From contig DATCTN010000025.1 of the NCBI GenBank assembly GCA_036567965.1, positions 1-64,000 of the forward strand: a stretch of 64,000 nt of DNA, in the 5' to 3' direction. Shown in pieces: positions 18,981 through 28,800 of this stretch. The notes under the pieces are model-generated. The model did not search any database and had not been told where the DNA came from. It saw only the letters and a program-made list of their open reading frames with translations. The stretch's first letter is position 1. Every line of letters starts with the position of its first letter. Origin of the DNA: Candidatus Kryptoniota bacterium (GTDB lineage: Bacteria; Bacteroidota; Ignavibacteria; Kryptoniales; JAKASW01). The translations under genes were made by a program, and so were the position numbers.

Positions 18981-20483
18981 ATGTTTAAGGGTCACCCAAA
19001 AGGTTTATTCGTCCTGTTCTTCACAGAGATGTGGGAGCGGTTCGGTTTCTACACTGTCCTCGCGATATTCGTCTTGTACCTGCAGGAAAACTTTCACTGG
19101 GACGCAGCGACAGTCGGAAACATCTACGGTCTCTTTATCGCGGCCACATTTTTCCTCCCCCTTTTCGGCGGAATGGTAAGCGACAGGCTGCTCGGCTACG
19201 GAAGAACGATTCTTGTCGGTGCTTGCACGTCGGGAGTAGGCTACGCGCTTCTGGCGATACCGACCAAAGAACCTGCACTTCTCTTCACCGCTCTCTGCGT
19301 AATCGCAATCGGGAACGGATTGTTCAAACCGAACACATACGTCCTTGTCGGCAATTTATACTCTCATGCGAACGGTTCGCTGAAGGACGCAGCGTTCAAC
19401 ATTTTTTACATGGGAATAAACCTGGGGGCATTTCTCGGACCGATCGCGGCGGCGACGACGAAGAAGTTCATGCTGACGCATTTTCATGTTCCGCTGGCGC
19501 AGGCGTACAACGCAGCCTTCGGGGTCTGTGCAATCGGACTGGCAATCAGCATCACGATATTCCTTACGTTTAGAAAACATTACAGAGCGGCAGATTACAG
19601 GACCAAAGATTCCACGGCACCAAAGGAAGAGATAACTCTGACCAAATCTCAGGAGCGCGAACGTATTACTGCTCTCCTGATTACTTTCGTCATCATCATA
19701 TTCTTCTGGATGGCTTATTACCAAAACGGATTCACATTGACTTTGTTCGCGAAGAATTATACAGCGGATAAAGTCGATCGGCTGACCTATCTATTATTCG
19801 ACCCGGTAACGCTCGTTTCAATCCTCGGACTGATCCTGTGCGTTACGCTCGCGGTGAGAAAAACCGAGTCGGTCCGTTCGCGCCTGATTGGTTTGTGCGT
19901 GGCAGTCGCTGCAGCCGGAGTAATAGTAATGAAGTGTGTGACATTTCAGCCCCTTAATCCGATTTCGCCCGAAAGCTATCAGTCTTTCAATCCGATGTTC
20001 ATAATTTTCCTGACGCCGATGATCATCGGATTCTTCGGCTGGCTTAACCGGAAAAGGATCGAACCTTCATCGCCGGGAAAGATCGGGCTGGGGATGTTCA
20101 TTACTGCCGTTTCATTTACAATCATGATTTTTGCTTCGATCGGTCTACCTGCGCCCGGTGCGACAGCCGCAAGTACGTTTACCCGTGTCAATCCGTACTG
20201 GCTCATCTCGTCTTACTTCGTTATAACTCTTGCAGAATTGTTCCTGAGCCCGATGGGGATATCGTTCGTGTCGAAGGTGGCACCGCCGCGGATGAAGGGG
20301 ATGATGATGGGAGGCTGGTTCGCGGGCCAGGCAGTTGGAAGTTACTTAGCCGGGTATGTCGGACGGTTCTATGTCAGACTTCAGCTATGGCAGTTCTTCC
20401 TGATACTCGTTTTTGCCGCGCTAATTTCCGCCTCACTCGTCCTTATCTTCCTGAAGAAACTCAAGCATGCCACGACGGCATAA
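18981..20483 (+). CDS. POT/PTR2-family proton-dependent oligopeptide transporter
   Basis: 500 residues with about 12-14 membrane helices. The family signature E-M-W-E-R-F-G-F-Y is at 16-24 (the E-x-x-E-R-F proton/peptide motif), followed by G-N-G-L-F-K-P-N and F-N-I-F-Y-M-G-I-N-L-G-A-F-L-G-P. POT transporters import di- and tripeptides across the inner membrane. Placed between the amino-sugar operon and the peptidoglycan operon, it could take up peptides freed by the amidase at 24707, an inference from context. It is a single gene divergent from the GH2 operon (243 bp) and converging on the GH3 gene (155 bp). Confidence 0.92.
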   Translation: MFKGHPKGLFVLFFTEMWERFGFYTVLAIFVLYLQENFHWDAATVGNIYGLFIAATFFLPLFGGMVSDRLLGYGRTILVGACTSGVGYALLAIPTKEPALLFTALCVIAIGNGLFKPNTYVLVGNLYSHANGSLKDAAFNIFYMGINLGAFLGPIAAATTKKFMLTHFHVPLAQAYNAAFGVCAIGLAISITIFLTFRKHYRAADYRTKDSTAPKEEITLTKSQERERITALLITFVIIIFFWMAYYQNGFTLTLFAKNYTADKVDRLTYLLFDPVTLVSILGLILCVTLAVRKTESVRSRLIGLCVAVAAAGVIVMKCVTFQPLNPISPESYQSFNPMFIIFLTPMIIGFFGWLNRKRIEPSSPGKIGLGMFITAVSFTIMIFASIGLPAPGATAASTFTRVNPYWLISSYFVITLAELFLSPMGISFVSKVAPPRMKGMMMGGWFAGQAVGSYLAGYVGRFYVRLQLWQFFLILVFAALISASLVLIFLKKLKHATTA

Positions 20484-20638
20484 CAGCGTCGGCTGGTACT
20501 AATTTCGCGAGGCAGTCGGCCGTTCCGGCTGGATCAAGATCTCTCGCGGGCTTTTCCGAAAAATCTGGCACCCGAATACCTCAGAGAGACATTGAACGAG
20601 AGAGCGGACCCTGCCGCTTCAAATCACCCAGTCAATTC

Positions 20639-23600
20639 TCATTTGGTCTCGTTGAGCGCCTCGATCACCGCATCGTGAATCGACGGTCTCGCTTCGTCCA
20701 ACTTGTGATTCTCACGAGTAGGACAGACGCGGTTGGTGAGAAGGACGACAAAGAGGTTCCTTTCCGGATCGACCCAGATGGAAGTCCCGGTGAATCCTGT
20801 ATGGCCGAATGAGTTCGGAGAGAAGTAATGTCCCGCGCTCGAATATCTCGGGCGTGGCGCTTTCGTGTCCCAACCCAGACCTCTCGTACTTAGATCCGAT
20901 TGCTTCCTCGTAAAGAGGGCAATGACCGAATCCTGCAGGTATTGTCGCCCGTCATATATGCCACGGTTGAGAAGCATCTGAATGTAGACCGCCAGGTCGC
21001 CGGCAGTGGAGAACAATCCGGCGTGACCGACGGCTCCGCCTAGTGAGCGCGAATTTTCATCATGCACAACGCCCTGGAGCAGACAACCGGCTGCCGAGTC
21101 GTACTCGGTCGGCGCGCAGGTTTGAGTGAGCCATGCCGGTGGAGTGAACATCGTGTGAGTCATCCCGAGGGGCTTGTAGAAATTCTGTTCGACATATTTG
21201 TCCAGCGACATTCCCGTTATCCCCTCGATGATCTTCCCGAGAATAAGGAAGTTAATGTCGCTGTATACCATCTTCGTTCCGGTAGGATAGTCGAGCCGGC
21301 TCGCGTACAATGAATCCCACATTGCTGCGTGTGCCGCATTGAAATTGGTCCCGAAGGAATCCGGGATCACCAGCCACATCGGATGCTTCAGAAGTCCATC
21401 ACGCTGCTCCGGAGAAATAGCGGACGTGCGCCACAGGTATCCCGGAGGATCGGGAGGGAGTCCGCTGTTGTGTACCATAAGATTGCGGATAGTAATTTTG
21501 TCCTTTCCGTTCTGCCCGAATTGAGGGATATACTTCACGACCGGCGCTTCAAGGTCGAGTTTTCCCTCGCCGTAAAGCTTCATCGCGGCGAGCGTAGTCG
21601 CGCAGACTTTTGTCAACGATGCGAGATCATACATCGTGCTGAGGTCGATCTTTCGCGAGAGTGGTGAGTAATCGTAGGTCCCGAATGCCTTGTCGAAGAC
21701 AACCTTTCCGTTTTTTGCGACGAGAAGTTGGGCGCACGGGAAAGCGCTGTCGGCGATCCAAAAGTTCACGATCGAGTCGAGTCTCCCGAGCCTGGCAGGA
21801 TCGAATCCCGCTACCTGCGGTTCAGCAAAGCGCAGACTTGTCTGGGGGATATCGATCCCGTCGCCATACTTTGCCGCTCCTGGTATGGTGACAGGAAGTT
21901 TTCCGCCCACGTTCGTTTCTCCGAAGATCGCTTCAACCGCGGCCTCTACAGACACTCTCATGTCGCCGTAAGCGCACACGTATGCCGACACCCGCGGGAC
22001 GCTGCGAAGGAGATACGGATTGCCGAACGCGATCATGACCGTAGGCTTACCGGCTTGCGTAAGTTTGTCAAGGAAGTCCTGCGTAGGAGCGGAGAAATCT
22101 ATTTTCCCCGTGCCGGACCGCCAGCGTACGTACGCCGGGACAATCACGAGATCGTGGTTAGCAACCATCGCAAGATCGTTTTGGTAATCGAGTGAGTTCG
22201 ACGTAGGATCGATCTGGACGAAATCGACATTATCGCATCTGTCACGGATCTCTTTCCTGAACTGGTTCGCCACTGTCGGATCTCCGTTGTCGGCGATAAC
22301 GAGGCAAAGGATCCTTTGAGGCTGGTGATATTGGAGAGGAAGGATGTTGCTGTCGTTCTTGACAATTGTTACGGAGCGCCGGGCAGCGTATTCCGCAAGA
22401 AGTTGATGGTCCTCAGTCCCGACGACTTTTGAAATGTCGTTCAGGTCGATGAACCTGTTCCTATTCAGACCGAGTTCCGATTTTAGGGTGAGGATCTTCC
22501 TGACAGAGTTGTCGATCATGGCCACGGTTACCTCCCCGCGTCCTACCGCTTTCACGACCGCTTCGATTGCCAGTTCATTGTCGGGCGGCATCAGTATGAT
22601 GTTCGCCCCTGCTTTCACGGCGCGGATAGCAGCGTCCGCCTCGGAGAATTCCTTCGTCACTCCCCTCATCGTCATCGCGTCGGTCACGACGAGGCCTTTG
22701 AAGTCGAGCGAATCCCTCAGCAAATCGGTAACGATATTTCCTGATAGGGTCGCAGGGATGTTTCCAGCCGTATCTATTTTTGTGAACGCGATGTGAGCTA
22801 TCATAATAGATTTTATTCCGGCAGCAATGTCTCCGACGAACGGGACCAGCTCGAGCGTATCAAGTTTGTCGTAGCCGAATGGTATCACGGGGAGATCTGA
22901 ATGAGAATCGACCTGAGTGTCGCCGTGGCCGGGAAAATGTTTAGCGGTCGCTATTACGCCCCCGCTTTGACTTCCTTCCACGAACGCCGTAGCAAGCTTC
23001 CTCACAAGTTCCGGGTTTTCGCCGAACGACCGGACATTTATGATCGGGTTTTCCGGGTTGTCGTTGACGTCCGATACCGGCGCATAGTTCTGACCCACTC
23101 CTACTGCTCTCGCCTCTTCACCTACAATGCGGCCGATTCGATAGACGAGTACCGAATCGCGGGTCGCGCCGAGCGCCATGTTACTCGGAAACGATATTCC
23201 GCCCTGCAGACGCATTCCCAATCCATTCTCGTAGTCTGAAGAGATCAACAGCGGAATGTGTGAAAGTCTCTGAAGCTTATTAAGAAGAACCGCTTGCTCA
23301 TAAACATTGCCGACAGACACAACGATGCCGCCGACCTTGTCGTCCCGAACCTCGTGAACCAGATCAAGATAATCCGGGTCGTCATCACTGAAATATCGTG
23401 TGGTGGAATAAGGAACTATCATCTGCGCGACCTTTTCACGAAGAGTGAGGGACCGCAACGTGCTCTCCACCCACGCCGAATCCGTTTTCCAGACATAGTT
23501 AGGCGTGTTTGTCTCCTTCAATATGGGGCCATCCGAGTCGGCGGATGACCCTCCGGGTGTTTGTGAAGGGAGGAGTCCGGTGGTCTGATACTTTTCGGCG

Positions 23601-23647
23601 GAACACGAAATGACAAGAAGAGCGGATAATAAAAGGTACGACTTCAT
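20639..23647 (-). CDS. Lipoprotein GH3 beta-N-acetylhexosaminidase (NagZ-like) fused to serine beta-lactamase domain
   Basis: 1002 residues. A lipobox L-V-I-S-C puts a lipidated Cys at 15. The GH3 domain (~60-600) has the NagZ signature K-H-F-P-G-H-G-D-T ... D-S-H (~236-250), whose Asp-His dyad is the acid/base, and a nucleophile Asp in V-T-D-A-M-T-M-R (~320). The second half (~615-1000) is a class-C beta-lactamase/D-amino-acid esterase fold with S-L-T-K (~678), Y-S-D-I-N (~795) and H-T-G (~949). This fusion is known in Bacteroidetes. Family knowledge predicts removal of GlcNAc from muropeptide or chitooligomer ends, plus a hydrolase acting on peptide or ester bonds. It is the last gene of the long minus-strand run, and its start codon overlaps the stop of the kinase gene (ATGA), so the two are translationally coupled. 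Confidence 0.92.
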   Translation of the reverse strand: MKSYLLLSALLVISCSAEKYQTTGLLPSQTPGGSSADSDGPILKETNTPNYVWKTDSAWVESTLRSLTLREKVAQMIVPYSTTRYFSDDDPDYLDLVHEVRDDKVGGIVVSVGNVYEQAVLLNKLQRLSHIPLLISSDYENGLGMRLQGGISFPSNMALGATRDSVLVYRIGRIVGEEARAVGVGQNYAPVSDVNDNPENPIINVRSFGENPELVRKLATAFVEGSQSGGVIATAKHFPGHGDTQVDSHSDLPVIPFGYDKLDTLELVPFVGDIAAGIKSIMIAHIAFTKIDTAGNIPATLSGNIVTDLLRDSLDFKGLVVTDAMTMRGVTKEFSEADAAIRAVKAGANIILMPPDNELAIEAVVKAVGRGEVTVAMIDNSVRKILTLKSELGLNRNRFIDLNDISKVVGTEDHQLLAEYAARRSVTIVKNDSNILPLQYHQPQRILCLVIADNGDPTVANQFRKEIRDRCDNVDFVQIDPTSNSLDYQNDLAMVANHDLVIVPAYVRWRSGTGKIDFSAPTQDFLDKLTQAGKPTVMIAFGNPYLLRSVPRVSAYVCAYGDMRVSVEAAVEAIFGETNVGGKLPVTIPGAAKYGDGIDIPQTSLRFAEPQVAGFDPARLGRLDSIVNFWIADSAFPCAQLLVAKNGKVVFDKAFGTYDYSPLSRKIDLSTMYDLASLTKVCATTLAAMKLYGEGKLDLEAPVVKYIPQFGQNGKDKITIRNLMVHNSGLPPDPPGYLWRTSAISPEQRDGLLKHPMWLVIPDSFGTNFNAAHAAMWDSLYASRLDYPTGTKMVYSDINFLILGKIIEGITGMSLDKYVEQNFYKPLGMTHTMFTPPAWLTQTCAPTEYDSAAGCLLQGVVHDENSRSLGGAVGHAGLFSTAGDLAVYIQMLLNRGIYDGRQYLQDSVIALFTRKQSDLSTRGLGWDTKAPRPRYSSAGHYFSPNSFGHTGFTGTSIWVDPERNLFVVLLTNRVCPTRENHKLDEARPSIHDAVIEALNETK

Positions 23648-24579
23648 CTTAATGGACCTCCGAGTCTGTAAGCAATCAAAGCCGCGCCTACCGCAGGCGA
23701 AAATTCCGGTTCCTGAATTCTCACGTCGGGGAACTTATCGGCCATCTGTTTCCTGAAAGTGCGGGAAAACGAATTGTCGGAGGAGAGAACTCCCCCGATG
23801 AGCGCAAGAGGCAACACCTTCTTGAGCTTTGCGAGCATTGCGTCGACATGCTGAATCAATTCTTTGACATTCCAGTCAATCACTTCTATCGCAGCGGCGT
23901 CTCCATTGGCTGCGGCTTCGATCACGATTGGAGCCACCGATGCGACGTCAAGATTGTTCTGGTACAACTCCGTGATAAGAGTCTGTGCTCCATCGATTTT
24001 AAATCTGGATCTCAGGAGATCGGTCATCATGGTCTTATCTCCCCGCCCATCGAGTTCCCTGACGACCGCTGTGAGGGCGCCCCGTCCCAGCGAATACCCG
24101 CTTCCTTCGTCTCCTATGAATCTTCCCCACCCGCCGACACGGTGCAACACGTCATCTTTCTCCTTCGCGAATAGAATGGAGCCTGTCCCGCTTATCAGGA
24201 TCATACCGGGTTTGCCGCCAAATGCGCCCTCAAGAGCGGCCATGGCGTCACTTTCAACGAACACTTTCGGGACTGGAAGCTGCTTCTTACGCAGCAGGCC
24301 GACATAATGCGCGCGGATCTTTTCAGAATCATCTTTTCTACCGGCACCGGCGAGACCCATGCAAATCGCAGCAACATTTGAAAAATCGGATTTCAATCTC
24401 TTCGTGATCGACTCGACGACAAAATGAATATTGGTCACCGCAGCGTCGGCACCAATGATCTGAAAGTTTGCCGCTCCCCCGGTCACCTCGGCCACCACAT
24501 TTTTCTCAGAGTCTATCGCGACTGCCTTTACTTTCGTCGCTCCGCCATCGATGCCCACGTAGAATTTGTCAGCTGTCAT
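23644..24579 (-). CDS. BadF/BcrA-type N-acetylglucosamine (or N-acetylmuramate) kinase
   Basis: 311 residues, the length of the eukaryotic-type NAGK / bacterial MurK family. Motifs: V-G-I-D-G-G-A-T-K-V-K-A (8-19, phosphate-binding), G-L-A-G-A-G-R, I-S-G-T-G-S-I (ATP site) and G-W-G-R-F-I-G-D-E-G-S-G-Y-S-L-G-R. It phosphorylates GlcNAc, and in MurK also MurNAc, at C6 in the cytoplasm. Coupling to the NagZ-like GH3 gene by a 4-bp ATGA overlap suggests that the sugars it handles are those the GH3 enzyme frees. A promoter-like sequence (24668-24696) just upstream may let the pair be expressed apart from the large operon. Confidence 0.9.
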   Translation of the reverse strand: MTADKFYVGIDGGATKVKAVAIDSEKNVVAEVTGGAANFQIIGADAAVTNIHFVVESITKRLKSDFSNVAAICMGLAGAGRKDDSEKIRAHYVGLLRKKQLPVPKVFVESDAMAALEGAFGGKPGMILISGTGSILFAKEKDDVLHRVGGWGRFIGDEGSGYSLGRGALTAVVRELDGRGDKTMMTDLLRSRFKIDGAQTLITELYQNNLDVASVAPIVIEAAANGDAAAIEVIDWNVKELIQHVDAMLAKLKKVLPLALIGGVLSSDNSFSRTFRKQMADKFPDVRIQEPEFSPAVGAALIAYRLGGPLR

Positions 24580-24667
24580 CTTAATGAACGGGTCTCGATC
24601 TTAATATTGCCTCCGTCATCACTTCGTGTTTGCGTCTTTACCTCCTGCTGCAGAATCGAGAATGATC

Positions 24668-24696
24668 ATTATACTTCATGTACGTCTTCAAGTTAA
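24668..24696 (-). promoter_or_regulatory. Sigma70-like promoter before the GlcNAc kinase gene
   Basis: On the minus strand TTAACT (24691-24696), a 17-base spacer and a perfect TATAAT (24668-24673) lie about 90 bp before the kinase start. The 127-bp gap between amidase and kinase is the widest in the downstream half of the operon, which supports an internal promoter. Confidence 0.5.
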
Positions 24697-24706
24697 TCTC
24701 ATCCTG

Positions 24707-27304
24707 TCATTTCACCATGAGCATCTTTCTGATGCTCCTAGAGTTATCGGTGACGATTCGATAGAAGTAGACACCACTCGGTAAATTGCCGGCGTCAAAT
24801 ACGACGGAGTGATAACCGGCATTCTGTCTTCCATCAACGAGCGCCCCGATCTCTCTCCCGAGCACATCGTAAACCTTCAGTGTCACATAGCTGTTAGCTG
24901 ACAGCCGATAGCCGATGACTGTTGTCGGATTGAAGGGGTTTGGATAATTCTGGTAAAGCTCGAATGATGCCGGCTGTACGGATGGACCATCATGTATTCC
25001 CGTTACTCTTCCGTTCTGTTGTACGTCGTCGATATACAATGTCCCGCCGGCGAGCAGCGCCGAGGGAAGGCGTCTGACTGCAAGGCCTCTCAACAAGGCG
25101 GTCGAGGCATCGGCGTTATCCCGCCACATGCCGATGTATTTCCATCCGTACCAGTCGATCGTGTCGACGGCGACGAGTTTCCGGGTGGAAGAGCCGAAAA
25201 TGTAATCGAGTTCGTTGCGGCTGTTATCTCCGAAAATCCACATCCCGACCGAGTATGAGCCGCTGATATCGAACCCCTGCAAATTTTCTACTGCACATTC
25301 GGCATGCAAAGAATCAAACCGGTACGTTAATAAGCCGGAGGAGCCGCCGTCATAATATCTAAATGAAAGTGCGAACGAACTTGCGCTTGTGTCGATCCCG
25401 AAGGTCAGAGAGCTTGAAGTCGGCTGCAGCCACTGCCCTGTTGATGATTCAAGGCCGTCCATTACCGAACCGCCCGAAGGTCCGGAAGTGTCTGCGATGA
25501 ATGTGATCGCATAAGTACTCTTGCTCAGGTTCCCGTAGTAATCAGCGATTCCGGGCGAAAGAGACGCGGTATACTTCATACCGGGTGTAAGACTTGAAGC
25601 ACAACGCAGTGCCATAAGAGAAAGGTTATTTGCGGTTATCTGGAAAAAGTCTTTCGTGAATGACACTTTATTTCCGTTCGAGTCTACCAACGCGATGCGC
25701 GCGGGGAGGGAGTTATATTGGACAGGTTCGTTCAGGATGAACTCGAAGAACGATTTCAGCGCTGAGATGCCGCCACTTTGCGGAGATGCGACAAGCAGGG
25801 TTGGGCCAGTGGTATCAATCGGAACGGTTGTGAACTGCGCGACGTAAGGCGCCGCGATGTGTCGTCCGTTCGATCCTTTCGCCGACGTATCAACTGTGAT
25901 GGTATATGTCGTGGACCATCTCAAAAGTGAATCGGGATGTGTAAATGTCAGCTGCGTCCCATTTAAGCTGAGTGAGGATTGACCGTCCACGGAAGGCGTG
26001 ATGCTGAATGCAGATAAGGTCGTTGCAGGATCCATAGGATTACTGAATGTTACGTTAAGATTCGCGAAAGCGGGGACAGCAGTGTCGCCTTCGGTTGGAG
26101 TCGAAGATACCACAGATGGTTTCGTGGTATCGTAAGATCGGATGAGATCGAAGTAGTGGTGCCAGTTCCAATATTGGCCGGGATCGGTATGATCATTACA
26201 GGTCGCATAACTCGAGCCCACGTATTGGGTGTACTGGGAGAACGGTATCAGGTTGAACCACGAATAAGTCCATGCGTCATGTCCGAATATATGAAGTGAG
26301 TCTTCGGCAATGGCGTACTTGGCGCAAAGGTATTGAGTAAGATGAGCGGATGACTCGTACATTACTTCCGTAAAATAAGACGGGTTGCTCACATAACCTT
26401 CATGTTCAATACTAATCGTGATCGGGTTCCAGCATCGGACTCCCCACGCCTCATCGCTTTCGTGTACAAGCTGCTCGATGTAGCCGTCCGAGCTTCTGAT
26501 AATATAATGTGAACTTGCCTGTGCTGCCGGATTAAGCAGCCACGAAACGCTCGCGTCGAACGATCCTTCGGTATCATGGATTATCACGAACACAATCGGC
26601 GCACCCGCCCTCGAGCCGTAATTCTGACTCGGATTCCAGTAAGCACCAGGATAGTCTGCACCTCCGCTTTTGATCGACTCCGGTTGTTCGGCCCTCGTAG
26701 ACTTTTGATTCATCCACATGCCCTTCGCTTTAACTGAAGCCGGGAAATTCGTCAGGTCAACTTTTTGAGGAGGTATATAGATCCCGCTTTCGTTCACACC
26801 CTTCTGCAGATATTGCAAAGTATGGTAAGCAAATTCTGCCGCGATATCCTCTTGCGGAATCCCACTGAAGCGGGCGATGACTGACGACCATGATGAAAGA
26901 TCCTCTCCGACAGTTTTCGTGGTTTCGTTTGCCTCATCACGGTATTCCGCAAGAAGTGCGGCGGCACCCCTGACATTCTCGTAAGCACTACTCTTAAGCG
27001 TGTCAGGAGAAAGTGCGACGAGCCTGGCGGCGCTGTCGAGCGAATGACCGAACCAATTGTCGTCGCGGAGCCCCATCACGCCGAATGAAGGCGGCTGCGC
27101 CTCTGAAGGACGATTCGCAAGCTCCTGCGGAGTGTAAGAAATCTGCGTCCACCTTGTTTGGATGTAGGCCATCCCCTCCAGAATGGGTTGCGGGACATTG
27201 AATTCACCCGACGCAGATTGAAAGTATTTTTCGAGTTCCTCGGTTTTTTGTCCAAAGACATCCAACGAAAATAAAAGCACTACAGGAATAAACATCCATC
27301 TCAT
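24707..27304 (-). CDS. T9SS-exported zinc N-acetylmuramoyl-L-alanine amidase (Amidase_2) with Ig-like and jelly-roll domains
   Basis: 865 residues, signal peptide ending D-V-F-G-Q. An N-terminal helical region (~20-190) is followed by an Amidase_2/PGRP domain (~230-390). That domain shows V-I-I-H-D-T-E-G (His243), I-S-I-E-H-E-G-Y (Glu300), G-H-D-A-W (His342) and N-D-H-T-D-P-G-Q-Y-W (His372, Asp374). His243 with His372/Asp374 or His342 would hold the zinc, and Glu300 is a plausible catalytic residue. It should cut the bond between MurNAc and L-Ala, leaving denuded glycan. Two Big_5-type Ig-like domains (~395-600), a beta-jelly-roll-like domain with D-W-Y-G-W-K-Y-I-G-M-W (~610-770) and a T9SS tail follow. 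Everything after the amidase domain is closely related to the C-terminal half of the protein at 31316. Its ATG overlaps the stop of the transglutaminase-like gene (ATGA). Confidence 0.9.
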   Translation of the reverse strand: MRWMFIPVVLLFSLDVFGQKTEELEKYFQSASGEFNVPQPILEGMAYIQTRWTQISYTPQELANRPSEAQPPSFGVMGLRDDNWFGHSLDSAARLVALSPDTLKSSAYENVRGAAALLAEYRDEANETTKTVGEDLSSWSSVIARFSGIPQEDIAAEFAYHTLQYLQKGVNESGIYIPPQKVDLTNFPASVKAKGMWMNQKSTRAEQPESIKSGGADYPGAYWNPSQNYGSRAGAPIVFVIIHDTEGSFDASVSWLLNPAAQASSHYIIRSSDGYIEQLVHESDEAWGVRCWNPITISIEHEGYVSNPSYFTEVMYESSAHLTQYLCAKYAIAEDSLHIFGHDAWTYSWFNLIPFSQYTQYVGSSYATCNDHTDPGQYWNWHHYFDLIRSYDTTKPSVVSSTPTEGDTAVPAFANLNVTFSNPMDPATTLSAFSITPSVDGQSSLSLNGTQLTFTHPDSLLRWSTTYTITVDTSAKGSNGRHIAAPYVAQFTTVPIDTTGPTLLVASPQSGGISALKSFFEFILNEPVQYNSLPARIALVDSNGNKVSFTKDFFQITANNLSLMALRCASSLTPGMKYTASLSPGIADYYGNLSKSTYAITFIADTSGPSGGSVMDGLESSTGQWLQPTSSSLTFGIDTSASSFALSFRYYDGGSSGLLTYRFDSLHAECAVENLQGFDISGSYSVGMWIFGDNSRNELDYIFGSSTRKLVAVDTIDWYGWKYIGMWRDNADASTALLRGLAVRRLPSALLAGGTLYIDDVQQNGRVTGIHDGPSVQPASFELYQNYPNPFNPTTVIGYRLSANSYVTLKVYDVLGREIGALVDGRQNAGYHSVVFDAGNLPSGVYFYRIVTDNSRSIRKMLMVK

Positions 27305-28770
27305 CTCAATGTCACCTCTTCGACAGAAAGATCGTAATCAGATTTATTAAAGTATATGTTTCCTGTCTTTGACTCCAGTTCACCCCTCTGAAAATCGACA
27401 TTATCGGATCTGAAGAATTTTTTAACGGGAGAAAGAGACTGGTTATTGTCAGAATTTGCGGACATTCGATATTGATCGAGGCCGCCGAAATAAAAATCGC
27501 GGATCGTTTCTCTTTCCTTTTCTGTCAGGTCGTTCATGTATCGCGTCGCTGCGATTCCCATATACGGATCCACCGGCACCCACCCGTATGGAGGGAGATA
27601 GATCTCGGTCCAGTCATGGATGTCCTTCGCGTTCGGAAAAGTAAACCATCCCGACTGCCAGCGAGCGGGGATGCCGTTGTACCTGCACAGGGTGATGAAC
27701 AGCATCGCCTCCTGGCCGCAGTCGCCATACTCTTTTGTAAGACAATAATCGCTTATGTTGCTGATGGTAGAATATTCTCTCGCAAAACTGTATTTGATAT
27801 TTCCGGAAACCCAATCATAGATTTTTCTTGCCTTCATGAGGGGATTTGTTTCATTGCCGATAATTTCCGTCGAGAGTCTCTTTATTTTGTCAGTAAAAAT
27901 TATATTCGGACTTTTGCTCGTGAATTTCTTAAACACACTATCGGTTGTGTCGTATGGAAGAATCTTATTCCTGTCGAGATTAAAGTGGACGCCGAGTGTT
28001 CTATATTTGTAACTAATTTTGAAATCCGATCCGCCGGTGGAGTCAGCCGGTTGTTCCATGTAAAGTGAACGTATGGTGCTCCCGGGCGACGAAATGTTGA
28101 GCGGTCTGGACGAACATGAGGCCAGTCTATAGTTCACCTGGAAAGGAAATTCCCGGGGAATCGGCAGCCAGGCTCTGATGATTTCACCGGGGACCGCTGC
28201 TCCAGAATCAGCAGTCAGGTTCATGGTGACGTTGAAGTCCTTAGGGAGAACATACGGTGTGCCCAAACTGTCCGCGGCCTTTTCAATTGAAATGCAGTCA
28301 CGCAGTAGCGCCGTGTGGAAAGCACGCTGGTCCGGGAGCGGGAGCCTGCGATCGGCAATTTCAGGATTCCGGAAAAACAGGTTGCTTCTGCTCGTTCCCA
28401 CGAATCGAAGTGTGTCGTTAATGATCCTCGCGTCGAACTTTCCATCCCGGATCCAGCCGTCAAATTCCGGTCTCGTGATGTCCCTGACCGTCCGTTCAAG
28501 TTGGGAGTACAGCTCATCTGCCGTGAGCGAATAATCGATCCGAATCCGTCTCATTCTTTCAATTTCATAGAGAATCTTCTCGCTGTCGGCGGGAGAGACC
28601 GAAGTTTCGCCTATCAAGCCCGACAACATCGACGTCGCTTCCGCGAATTTTCCTTCGTCTTCCAGGCGCAGAGCATCATTGTACGTTTTTGTCTGCGAAA
28701 TACAAACACGAAACGGAGTCAACGACACAAATGCCGCTACGAAAAATACGAACCGAAAGTATCTGATCAT
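27301..28770 (-). CDS. Exported transglutaminase-like cysteine protease
   Basis: 489 residues with an N-terminal signal peptide (M-I-R-Y-F-R-F ... R-V-C-I-S-Q). The transglutaminase-like core shows the full triad: G-D-C-G-Q-E-A (Cys ~351), I-H-D-W-T-E-I (His ~384) and V-P-V-D-P-Y-M-G (Asp ~399). The long N-terminal part (~30-300) looks like an alpha-helical segment plus a beta-sandwich, as in other bacterial transglutaminase-like proteases. Lying directly upstream of, and overlapping, the amidase gene, it may process cell-wall peptides or cross-links. That is an inference; bacterial members mostly act as proteases. Confidence 0.82.
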   Translation of the reverse strand: MIRYFRFVFFVAAFVSLTPFRVCISQTKTYNDALRLEDEGKFAEATSMLSGLIGETSVSPADSEKILYEIERMRRIRIDYSLTADELYSQLERTVRDITRPEFDGWIRDGKFDARIINDTLRFVGTSRSNLFFRNPEIADRRLPLPDQRAFHTALLRDCISIEKAADSLGTPYVLPKDFNVTMNLTADSGAAVPGEIIRAWLPIPREFPFQVNYRLASCSSRPLNISSPGSTIRSLYMEQPADSTGGSDFKISYKYRTLGVHFNLDRNKILPYDTTDSVFKKFTSKSPNIIFTDKIKRLSTEIIGNETNPLMKARKIYDWVSGNIKYSFAREYSTISNISDYCLTKEYGDCGQEAMLFITLCRYNGIPARWQSGWFTFPNAKDIHDWTEIYLPPYGWVPVDPYMGIAATRYMNDLTEKERETIRDFYFGGLDQYRMSANSDNNQSLSPVKKFFRSDNVDFQRGELESKTGNIYFNKSDYDLSVEEVTLR

Positions 28771-28800
28771 GTTGTTCCTGTGTTTAGTCCGGAGACAAGT